A stretch of 20,228 bases of DNA. Source: a virus. The DNA lies in IMG/VR virus record IMGVR_UViG_3300038825_000003, positions 1 to 20,228 of that record, one strand, 5' to 3'. Under the pieces are notes generated by a model. It was not told where the DNA came from, did not search any database, and saw only the letters and a program-made list of their open reading frames with translations. Position numbers and translations under genes: made by a program. Position 1 is the first letter of the stretch, and each line of letters begins with the position of its first letter. Positions 13,327 through 20,160 of the stretch are shown one piece after another.

Positions 13327-13354
13327 AAAAGCAGGGCGACCGTAGCCGCCCCGC
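13327..13354 (-). terminator. Rho-independent-type terminator downstream of the capsid gene
   Basis: Reading the - strand, GCGGGGCGGC (13354 to 13345) can pair with GTCGCCCTGC (13340 to 13331), giving a 10-bp stem with two G-U pairs and a UACG loop closed by C-G, an extra-stable tetraloop. It is followed by TTTT (13330 to 13327). It lies eight bases after the capsid stop codon and before the next gene, so it should reduce transcription into the tail genes or protect the capsid message end. Confidence 0.8.
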
Positions 13355-13361
13355 TAGTTAT

Positions 13362-14645
13362 TTAGGCATCAATGTCGAGACACGCAGCGAATGACTGTGC
13401 GTGACGAACAGCAATGTCGAGTTCTTGCATAACGCGGATGCGAACCGCGCCTGTTGAACCGGCTGTGTAAGGGTCGATCAAGATGTCTGGTGTGCTGAAG
13501 AAGCCCATCATCAACTGGCTAAAGTCACCGTAGATCATTGCAGATGCAGTGGTCAGTGTGCCTTTGGTCAGGTCAGATGGCACGTTATTGGTGATCGCAA
13601 GGTCGTAACCGTAAAGCGAGTTCCAAGGTGCATCCAGCAACATTACGCTATCTGTTGACGCAACCTTTGAAGTTGAAGCCATATGTGACTTAACTTTCGG
13701 GTTGGTCAAATAGGCAAGTGTGTTGCCGTTGATTGCAGCGTTGTCAACTTCGACTTCTTTCACCAGATCGGTGATTGCTTGCCAAGTTAGATCGCCACCG
13801 TTTGTGCCGATAGCAACTGAACCAATGCCAGTTGTGCCGGTGATGCCGGTTGGCTCATTAGAACCGCCGCCTTCGATAGCAACATCTTCGACCTTTTGAG
13901 CGATTGCGTTCAACAGGTCATCGCGAATGATTTGCTCAACAGATGGGTCAGACTGGATCATCAGCAAGCGGCTGATATCTGTGAATGCACCCAATGACTT
14001 TGGTGACATTGTGATCTGTGAGAAAACAGCGTTCACTTCAGATGTTGCGCCATTTTCAGCAACGAAACCGGCTGAAACGCCAGTTGCAAGCTTTGGAATA
14101 GCAACGTCACCTTTTAGGCCAGTCATAAAGCGTGCGCCAAGCTCGTTGAATACCAAGCGCGAACGCAGGGCATCAACAAACTGATCACCAAGATGATCTG
14201 TGCCGACCAAGTGACCACCGGCTGTCGCTGTGCCAACAGTCAGGTCACGCTTGCCGCCCCAGAATGAATCCGGTGCGTAGAAACCGCGTGCTTCGCGGCC
14301 ATTGTTCTTTGCAATCTGCTCAGAAACTTCACGCTCAAGACCCTGCAAGCCAGAACCATTGACCAAGCCGCGAACAGCTTTGATGAATGAATACTGACGC
14401 TGCTCTTTTTCTGACATATCAACCGCACCGGCTGACTGCTCAAGAGGCTTGCCTTCGCCAATAGCGTCAAGCAATGTTGCGCGAAACTGTGCAACAGACT
14501 GACCAGCACCAATAGCTTGATCGGCTAGATCGCGGCGGTTGTGTTTAACAGCAAGATTGATGATCTCGCTGGCATTCTTTTGGAAATCGCGCTTGGCTGC
14601 TTCGGCGGCTGCTTCGCGGATTTCATCGTGATTTACTTCAGACAT
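13362..14645 (-). CDS. Major capsid protein from an internal in-frame start (predicted 427 residues)
   Basis: Within the 852-codon ORF, codon 426 is ATG (14643-14645) preceded by AAGGAG nine bases upstream, the best Shine-Dalgarno sequence in the window. The position is exactly the boundary after the protease domain, at MSEVNHDEIREAAAEAA, a typical beginning for a capsid protein with a helical delta domain. The resulting 427 residues match the usual length of an HK97-type capsid precursor (HK97 gp5: 385). An independent start would solve the problem of making hundreds of capsid subunits per protease. The expected cleavage site lies between the delta domain and the fold, near residue ~120-140 of this product. 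Internal initiation is inference from the sequence. Confidence 0.7.
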   Translation of the reverse strand: MSEVNHDEIREAAAEAAKRDFQKNASEIINLAVKHNRRDLADQAIGAGQSVAQFRATLLDAIGEGKPLEQSAGAVDMSEKEQRQYSFIKAVRGLVNGSGLQGLEREVSEQIAKNNGREARGFYAPDSFWGGKRDLTVGTATAGGHLVGTDHLGDQFVDALRSRLVFNELGARFMTGLKGDVAIPKLATGVSAGFVAENGATSEVNAVFSQITMSPKSLGAFTDISRLLMIQSDPSVEQIIRDDLLNAIAQKVEDVAIEGGGSNEPTGITGTTGIGSVAIGTNGGDLTWQAITDLVKEVEVDNAAINGNTLAYLTNPKVKSHMASTSKVASTDSVMLLDAPWNSLYGYDLAITNNVPSDLTKGTLTTASAMIYGDFSQLMMGFFSTPDILIDPYTAGSTGAVRIRVMQELDIAVRHAQSFAACLDIDA

Positions 14646-15920
14646 TTTTGATGTCTCCTTTTTTATCACAGGTTCAACAATTTCAGCACTGCGGTTCACG
14701 CCGACACCAGCGTCAGCGGGAACAGATACAATACTAGCTTCGTATGGCACCCAAGATGAAATGCCGACCGTCCCGTCAGCCCTCTTGTCTTCCATTTCGC
14801 GGATTTGATACCCAATTGAGACATTCGACCGGATACCGTCCTTGACGTCTTGATAAACCTCTTGAGCCAGCGCACTTTTTCCAAAGCGAACCACCGACCG
14901 CAACTTGCGATCAGATTGATCCAAATAGGTACGTTCAATAACGCCAATCTGCTTTGTCAGGTCGTGATCTAACAGCAACGGTGCGTGACCGCTGCCTAAC
15001 CTTGACAAATCTACTGCGCCATCATTGTGGCGCAAAACTTCATAACCAAAAGACCGTTCAACCGGTTCTTCGCTTGAAATCGACATTCTGACGCGGCGGT
15101 CATCTTCTTCGACCATATCCGCAGCACGCGACCGAAACACCAGTTCGCCGCGATCAAGCCGATCCATTTCTTCATCATCTTTGTAACCGGCGGTTTGAGC
15201 AACCGGCGGTGTCGCATCTGACTTGCCAAACGTGATCGTCACGCTGTCGTCAGTCTCGACAATATCTTGAATATGTCTATCCATTGTCTTTACCTCGCTA
15301 GTGCTAAGATACCGCAGATCATTGATCTTGGTCAATGTGCTAAACTTGTGACCCACAAGGCGATCTGTGCCTTCATAGCCTTCATCTGTGCTTTGATATA
15401 TGCGGATCAACGCGGCTGGGTCATCTGGTGTGCCGGTAATTGTGAAATCGCTGTCTGGCACGTTGATGCTGCCGTCACGCTCAATGCGTTCGATTTCGCC
15501 CCGCGCAGTGCCGCCGGATGATCCCCACGACACAAAGTCGCCAATCGAAAGCGCATCTGGTGCAGCGCGTTCGCCTTCGTCAATTCTATCCAAAGCCATA
15601 TCTTTTGCCCTTGCCCACGTTTGACCGGCATCACCGCCCCACGCTGCCCAAGCAACGCGACCTTTTGACGGATAGCCTTCTTCCCCTGCGCTGAACCCTT
15701 CAGCTTGCTTATCAACTTCGTGACGGCTGAAAAAGCTGTGCATCCGGCGCACAATATCGGCAGATAGTTCTTGCCGGTTAGCCAGTTGGTTTGCACGCGC
15801 CACCGCAACCGCTGTGCCACCCTTTTCGCCTTCAGCACGCCACTTTTTGAATTTACGCGCTTCCGCTGCCATCCCTTCAGTCGGTTTTAGGTTTATTTCA
15901 ACGCCTTTATAGGTCGCCAT
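13362..15920 (-). CDS. Fused head-maturation protease and HK97-fold major capsid protein with an extra N-terminal module
   Basis: This is an 852-residue polyprotein-like ORF. Residues 1-115 are helical with RRMHSFFSRHEVDKQAEGFS and GRVAWAAWGGDAGQTWARAK, a phage head-gene module. Residues ~120-200 are a small SH3/tudor-like domain (IGDFVSWGSSGGTARGEIER, VGHKFSTLTKI). Residues ~245-405 are an S78-type prohead protease: GHAPLLLDHD with H319, DGIRSNVSIGY with S368, and E395 in YEASIVSVPAD as likely active-site residues. Residues 426-560 resemble the helical delta (scaffold) domain, and ~560-852 the capsid fold (AIPKLATGVSAGFVAENGAT, SPKSLGAFTDISRLLMIQSD, DDLLNAIAQKVEDVAIEGGG). Protease and capsid are separate genes in most phages. 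Internal start sites at 15284 and 14645 suggest that shorter products are also made. Its ATG overlaps the portal stop by 14 bases. Confidence 0.9.
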   Translation of the reverse strand: MATYKGVEINLKPTEGMAAEARKFKKWRAEGEKGGTAVAVARANQLANRQELSADIVRRMHSFFSRHEVDKQAEGFSAGEEGYPSKGRVAWAAWGGDAGQTWARAKDMALDRIDEGERAAPDALSIGDFVSWGSSGGTARGEIERIERDGSINVPDSDFTITGTPDDPAALIRIYQSTDEGYEGTDRLVGHKFSTLTKINDLRYLSTSEVKTMDRHIQDIVETDDSVTITFGKSDATPPVAQTAGYKDDEEMDRLDRGELVFRSRAADMVEEDDRRVRMSISSEEPVERSFGYEVLRHNDGAVDLSRLGSGHAPLLLDHDLTKQIGVIERTYLDQSDRKLRSVVRFGKSALAQEVYQDVKDGIRSNVSIGYQIREMEDKRADGTVGISSWVPYEASIVSVPADAGVGVNRSAEIVEPVIKKETSKMSEVNHDEIREAAAEAAKRDFQKNASEIINLAVKHNRRDLADQAIGAGQSVAQFRATLLDAIGEGKPLEQSAGAVDMSEKEQRQYSFIKAVRGLVNGSGLQGLEREVSEQIAKNNGREARGFYAPDSFWGGKRDLTVGTATAGGHLVGTDHLGDQFVDALRSRLVFNELGARFMTGLKGDVAIPKLATGVSAGFVAENGATSEVNAVFSQITMSPKSLGAFTDISRLLMIQSDPSVEQIIRDDLLNAIAQKVEDVAIEGGGSNEPTGITGTTGIGSVAIGTNGGDLTWQAITDLVKEVEVDNAAINGNTLAYLTNPKVKSHMASTSKVASTDSVMLLDAPWNSLYGYDLAITNNVPSDLTKGTLTTASAMIYGDFSQLMMGFFSTPDILIDPYTAGSTGAVRIRVMQELDIAVRHAQSFAACLDIDA
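14638..14664 (-). promoter_or_regulatory. Internal ribosome-binding site with start-sequestering hairpin and slippery heptamer
   Basis: In - strand order: A AAA AAG heptamer (14664-14658, in the slip phase), AAGGAG (14660-14655), stem arm AGACAT (14656-14651), loop CAAAA, stem arm ATGTCT (14645-14640) that contains the internal ATG. The 6-bp stem is perfect and pairs the whole start codon. In the -1 frame after the heptamer the codons read GGA-GAC-ATC-AAA-AAT-GTC-TGA, so a shift would end the protease at 14638. The site could therefore control the capsid/protease ratio in two ways. Confidence 0.6.
15282..15297 (-). promoter_or_regulatory. Internal ribosome-binding site before the protease domain
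   Basis: GAGGT (15296-15292) lies seven bases before an in-frame ATG (15284-15282, codon 213: MDRHIQDIVETDD). Starting here would give a protease of about 213 residues up to the capsid boundary, the normal size of a stand-alone HK97-type prohead protease, without the N-terminal and SH3-like modules. The match to a Shine-Dalgarno sequence is good but shorter than at the capsid start. Confidence 0.5.
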
Positions 15921-17394
15921 CTTCTTGCCCCGCGTCTATTGATGGTTGCGCCGGTAACTTAGTGCCAAACGGCTGGAAAGCGGTGTCGATGCCATAGCGA
16001 TCAGCTAATTCGCTTTCGCGGTTGATCTGTTCAAAGATTTCTTCAGTGTCGCGGCCATATTGGCTGTGAACGTCTTGCAAGCTGACAATGCCGTTGTTCA
16101 GTGCGGTGACGCTGGCGTTTATCTCTTTAGCCGGATCAACCCAAGCAAAGCCGCGTGGCCGATAGATAACTTGATCAGCAAACAGGTCATATTTGCCCAT
16201 TGGCAAGCTGACGCGGCCAACAGTAATTGCCATTTCAAGCCAAGCGCGATAAATCGGATCAATAAACTGGTCGATCATAAATTGCTGCACCATCTTAAAA
16301 TGGTCGCGATCTTCGATAGTGCCTTGCCGAATAGATGAATAGCTAACGCCTTCAAGGTTATTTGCCAGGGATACATATGAAACGCCAAGACCAGACGCGA
16401 TCCCGCGCAATATGCCCTTTTCAAATTCTGCAAAGCTGTCAGTCGGGTTTTGCGGGTCAAAGGCTGTGAATGACATTCCAGCCGGTAACTGTGTGAACGT
16501 GGCCGGTTCTGCCGACATTATCGGCGCGTGATTGTCATAATCATCACCAACAAAGCCGTCACCTTCGGGGCTGGTGAAGAAACCCATCTTTGACGCAGCA
16601 ACCCGCGCATTGACCAGCGTGGCTTCTTCGTAACCGTCTAGCATCTTGAGGCGCGTCAGCACATTAGACATCCACGGCACGCCACGGGTCTGCCCAGCGC
16701 GATCTTGCAGATAGCAATGGATGATTTCACTTGCTGGCACGATCTTGTGATGCCGCTTTGTCTTGCTGCCATAGCCTTGATCGTGATGCGGATGATCTTC
16801 AAACAAATAATAATTCAGCGGCTTGCCGGTGCGCTTGTCTAACTCAACACCCATACGCACTTCGTTGCCGTTGCTCAACCGCGTGTCATAACCTTCATCA
16901 AGATAGTCAGCTTCAAGAAACTTTAGCGAAAAGCCAAACGGGTTTCCGGCGGGGTTTTTGATCTTTTGAATTAGCACTTCGCCATCGCGTGCCAGCGTTT
17001 CCATAAATAGCCGCTGTGCTTGCACCCACGACACGCGGCCATCAACAGTGCAAAAACCAGCCCGACCCCACGCTTGCCACGCTTGTTCGATGATCCGGTT
17101 GCCCACGCTGTCTAGCGAATTGTCGTCATTACGCTTGCGAACTTGTATCCGCACGCCGTTTGCGCCAACCACGTTTGTTGACATTATCTGCAAATAGCGT
17201 TTGGCATATGGGTGATTGCGGCTGATTTCGCGGCAACGATCTCGCAAAACGCGCAGTGATGGTTTGATTTCGCTGTCTGCCGACCGGCTGCTTGATACAA
17301 AATCGCTGAATAGCCGACCAGTGTCAGCCCCGTGAAACGCCCTTGCCATCTTTCGCGGCTGGGGCTTGCCTTTGAAAAAGTCAAAGATGCCCAT
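15907..17394 (-). CDS. Portal protein, lambda gpB family
   Basis: This is a 495-residue protein. The N-terminus MGIFDFFKGKPQPRKMARAF is followed by the segments typical of lambda-type portals: LRDRCREISRNHPYAKRYLQ, NVVGANGVRIQ, ETLARDGEVLIQ, LKFLEADYLD, ASEIIHCYLQDRAGQTRGVP and NVLTRLKMLDGYEEATLVNA. Then AASKMGFFTSPEGD, LPAGMSFTAFDPQNPTDSFA, IASGLGVSYVSLANNLEGVS and FAWVDPAKEINA. Portals form the dodecameric ring at one capsid vertex through which terminase pumps DNA. The length is close to lambda gpB (533). GAGGT precedes the ATG. Its 3' end overlaps the protease/capsid ORF by 14 bases, unlike lambda where protease C follows directly. Confidence 0.95.
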   Translation of the reverse strand: MGIFDFFKGKPQPRKMARAFHGADTGRLFSDFVSSSRSADSEIKPSLRVLRDRCREISRNHPYAKRYLQIMSTNVVGANGVRIQVRKRNDDNSLDSVGNRIIEQAWQAWGRAGFCTVDGRVSWVQAQRLFMETLARDGEVLIQKIKNPAGNPFGFSLKFLEADYLDEGYDTRLSNGNEVRMGVELDKRTGKPLNYYLFEDHPHHDQGYGSKTKRHHKIVPASEIIHCYLQDRAGQTRGVPWMSNVLTRLKMLDGYEEATLVNARVAASKMGFFTSPEGDGFVGDDYDNHAPIMSAEPATFTQLPAGMSFTAFDPQNPTDSFAEFEKGILRGIASGLGVSYVSLANNLEGVSYSSIRQGTIEDRDHFKMVQQFMIDQFIDPIYRAWLEMAITVGRVSLPMGKYDLFADQVIYRPRGFAWVDPAKEINASVTALNNGIVSLQDVHSQYGRDTEEIFEQINRESELADRYGIDTAFQPFGTKLPAQPSIDAGQEDGDL

Positions 17395-17396
17395 TG

Positions 17397-17984
17397 TTAA
17401 AACCTCACCAAGATGGTTGCGCCGGTATTTTCACCCGCATCAGCGCGTTCTTTTTGCCGTTCTTTGGCATATTCTTGCCGGTAAAAGTTCCGCGCGTCAA
17501 TTAAGTCAGTAAATGACATTTTGGTCAATGACCGCCCGTTTATCGAATAGCTGGCAACATCTGCATCAGCCTTGCCTTGCAAAACGCTTTCGATCTTTGT
17601 GATCATTATTTCGGCGTGACTGCGTGGGTCTGCGCCGTTTATGTCCAAATCTTCAACGGCAGTGAATGTGCCACGCTCAATGACTACGCGGTTGCCGGAT
17701 GCGGTTTCTGTTACCTCTAACTGCCAATGATAAAAGCCAGCGATATAAGCTGCGCTGGTCGCGCTGTCTACCTCAAAGACATATGTGCCGTTGCTTTCGG
17801 TCGCTGCAACCTTGATTTCAGTTGCGCCGCCGCCAGTGATGCGTGCGACATATTCCATTGAATGCGTTGCCAGTGGATAATCGCTAACCAGATCGGTGCG
17901 CTTCCAAAGCAGATAATCGCCAATGATGATTGTTTCGGGTGCTTGCCCGTCAGGGGCTTCGTCTATATCAAATCTGTTTGCCAT
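17397..17984 (-). CDS. gpW-position head-tail joining protein with an added N-terminal beta domain
   Basis: This is a 195-residue protein between large terminase and portal, the position of lambda W. Residues ~17-112 are strand-rich (IIGDYLLWKRTDLVSDYPLA, AGFYHWQLEVTET, VIERGTFTAVEDL), probably an immunoglobulin-like or head-fibre-like sandwich. Residues ~118-180 are helical: DPRSHAEIMITKIESVLQGK, then VASYSINGRSLTKMSFTDLI and a charged helix FYRQEYAKERQKER. This C-terminal part has the helix - 'Y.i.GRS...m...dL' - helix plan of gpW, which is only 68 residues. A beta module followed by gpW-like helices recurs in other phages from memory. Joining role is inferred from position and fold; the N-terminal part's role is unknown. 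Confidence 0.65.
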   Translation of the reverse strand: MANRFDIDEAPDGQAPETIIIGDYLLWKRTDLVSDYPLATHSMEYVARITGGGATEIKVAATESNGTYVFEVDSATSAAYIAGFYHWQLEVTETASGNRVVIERGTFTAVEDLDINGADPRSHAEIMITKIESVLQGKADADVASYSINGRSLTKMSFTDLIDARNFYRQEYAKERQKERADAGENTGATILVRF

Positions 17985-17987
17985 TAT

Positions 17988-19853
17988 TTACCGCCAGCTA
18001 TTAACAAAGCCGCCTTGCCGTGGTCGGCGGGCAAGTGGATTAGGCTGTTGCGGCTGCGGTTGTGTTTCTGGTTCCGGCGCATTAACTACCCTATCGGCAA
18101 CAGCGTTAATATTCAGTGACAAGATGCAAAGTGCCGCATATGCGTAAACCCTGCAATCAAGTGCTTCATTCCTTGTGCGTGTTTTGACAAAATCGCGGCG
18201 TGGGAACCCTTTTTGATATTTTGTGACGATTTTTTCAGAATTTGCTAATTGCTGATAATACTCGTCAGAACGCCCCGCTGGAAAGTGACAAAACCCTGCA
18301 CCCTCCGATTGTACCTTTAATCTTGAGAAAATCAATTCCTTGATCGGAAAAGTGCCAATTGCGAACAGTTTAATCTTGCCAATGTTGTTTTTTGTCGGTC
18401 TGGACACCAGTGGCCGCTGTTCGCCGCCCATACCCTTAATCGCAAAAATGCGCCGACCTTCGCGTGGCCGGACAAAGTTATACACCGCTTGCGTATAGTG
18501 ACCGCCACTATCTATACACGCTGCCCTAATCCCTAGCTGTCTGCCGCTTTCGGTCACATATCCGGCTTTTAGGATGTTATCAAGGTCATTCCACAAATGC
18601 GGCGTTGAAGGGTCGCCATACAAGGTTTTGTAATCCAGCGACCAACTTTCTTCATCACGCCCCCATCCGACAATCTCAAGTTCAAGCCGGTCATCTTGAA
18701 CGTCAATGCCAGCGGTAACGACCACAATGTCATCTGGCACCGCATCGCCCCAATCATCTTCGCGGCCTTGAAAGTCAATATCGCCAACAGTCTCGCCTTG
18801 ATCTTCCCAAGTTTCTGCCAAGAACGTATTTACAAACACGCGCAACGTGTCGGCTGATTTCTTTGCAACCAGAAAGTCACGCACTGCATCAGCCATCACA
18901 GTCCAAGGGCTGTAAATGCCGTTGATGTGAAAACCGGCTATGCCGTTATAGTCAGCGGTCGCAACCCACTGCCCCTTGCGAACCGACCGATTGCGCTTTG
19001 GATCATCCCAGACCGACCCGCAGCTTTCGCAGACATAGCAAGCTGTGTCGGGCTTATCCTTTTCCCACTGCACTTGACCCCACTTCAGCGTTTGCACTGT
19101 GCCGCAATCTTCGCAAGGCACGAAATATTGCCGCTGGTCGCTTTCGGCATACTGGCTTTCGATCATAGACGCGCCTTTGTTGGTCGGCGTGCTAACCATA
19201 ACCATTTTGCGGTTGTGGAACGTGGCCGACCTTTTTCTTGCCAGCAAGATTGGCGATCCCTCAGAACCAGCCGAAACCGGAAAGCGATCAACCTCATCGC
19301 ATAAAACAATGCGGATCGGCCTTGATGCCAGCCCAGCCGCACTATTCGATCCGACCAAGCTGATATGACCGCCAGTGAAAACTTTGTGCGTTGTGGTGTT
19401 ATTTGCATCGCGGCTGCGTGGGTCTTTCACTTTGTGTTTCAAAGCCGGTGTATCGCGCAACATTGGCGCAAGTCGGTCTTTAGAAAACGCCTGTGCCATT
19501 TCTAGCGTTGGCTGCACTAACAAGATTGGCGCAGCATCGTGATGAATATGAAAGCCAATGACGTTCAACAGCATTTCGGTCTTGCCAACCTGTGCGCCAG
19601 CCATCACGACAATATCACGCAGGGTCGGGTCGCTGATCGCGTCCATAATGCCGCGCTGATATTCTGCCCTTGATGTGATCCAACGACCGGCGGCTGCACT
19701 AGCTTCCGATGACAGACGCCTTTCGCGGTCTGCCCACTCTCCCACGCTTAGACGGGGCGGCGGCTTCAGCGTTTGCATTGCCCCCGTTATCACCGCTATC
19801 AGTGACGACTGTGCGTCCAGCGTGTTCGTGTGGTTGGTAAGATGATAATTCAT
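17988..19853 (-). CDS. Terminase large subunit, GpA family
   Basis: This is a 621-residue packaging ATPase and nuclease. Walker A is GAQVGKTE (about 86-93, K91) and Walker B is IVLCDEVD (182-189). A zinc-ribbon-like region has C247-E-D-C250 and C275-E-S-C278 with C272 nearby. The nuclease part carries GIDVQDDRLE (D384), CIDSGGHY (D448) and NEALDCRVYAYAA (D566), the RNase H-like acidic residues. GpA-type enzymes usually cut cos sites, so cohesive-end packaging is suggested. I keep the ATG at 19853 because AGGGA lies eight bases upstream. The conserved sequence begins only at about residue 27 (MQTLKPPPRLSVGEWADRER), so a start at 19775 is possible. It overlaps the small terminase by 155 bases. 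Confidence 0.93.
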   Translation of the reverse strand: MNYHLTNHTNTLDAQSSLIAVITGAMQTLKPPPRLSVGEWADRERRLSSEASAAAGRWITSRAEYQRGIMDAISDPTLRDIVVMAGAQVGKTEMLLNVIGFHIHHDAAPILLVQPTLEMAQAFSKDRLAPMLRDTPALKHKVKDPRSRDANNTTTHKVFTGGHISLVGSNSAAGLASRPIRIVLCDEVDRFPVSAGSEGSPILLARKRSATFHNRKMVMVSTPTNKGASMIESQYAESDQRQYFVPCEDCGTVQTLKWGQVQWEKDKPDTACYVCESCGSVWDDPKRNRSVRKGQWVATADYNGIAGFHINGIYSPWTVMADAVRDFLVAKKSADTLRVFVNTFLAETWEDQGETVGDIDFQGREDDWGDAVPDDIVVVTAGIDVQDDRLELEIVGWGRDEESWSLDYKTLYGDPSTPHLWNDLDNILKAGYVTESGRQLGIRAACIDSGGHYTQAVYNFVRPREGRRIFAIKGMGGEQRPLVSRPTKNNIGKIKLFAIGTFPIKELIFSRLKVQSEGAGFCHFPAGRSDEYYQQLANSEKIVTKYQKGFPRRDFVKTRTRNEALDCRVYAYAALCILSLNINAVADRVVNAPEPETQPQPQQPNPLARRPRQGGFVNSWR

Positions 19854-20160
19854 CTAACGCTTCCCTTATCTGGTTTTCCAATATGCTTTGAATGGTTGGC
19901 AAGTCTGTTTCAGTGGCGCAGATCGGCGCACATATTGACGGCACTGCTAACAGCTTCGCCTTCATAGCCGCCAGCACTTCGACCCAAGCACCGGCAACAT
20001 CGTCAGATGCCACCAATTTGCGTTTGGCTTGTAACAACTCAAGTTCAGCCATTTGCGCGTCAGCTTCCATTTTTCTAGCGCGTGCCGCGTTATAGTCTGC
20101 ATCTTCGATCTTTGGCCGACCGACCGGCCTTTTTGTTTTTTCGGCAACTTTCTGTGCCAT
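19699..20160 (-). CDS. Terminase small subunit
   Basis: This 153-residue protein precedes the large subunit and should bind the packaging site and recruit it. The N-terminus is basic with KRPVGRPK (10-17), an AT-hook-like motif. Then comes a long helical region (DYNAARARKMEADAQMAELE and LLQAKRKLVASDDVAGAWVE), and the block LAAMKAKLLAVPSICAPICA with IQSILENQIREALDEL, typical of Nu1-type small terminases. A low-complexity Gly/Asn/Ala linker leads to a second AT-hook-like motif, KRGRVGRPRK (138-147). The start overlaps the end of the preceding ORF by TAATG, with GGTGG a few bases upstream. Confidence 0.87.
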   Translation of the reverse strand: MAQKVAEKTKRPVGRPKIEDADYNAARARKMEADAQMAELELLQAKRKLVASDDVAGAWVEVLAAMKAKLLAVPSICAPICATETDLPTIQSILENQIREALDELSSYQPHEHAGRTVVTDSGDNGGNANAEAAAPSKRGRVGRPRKASVIGS

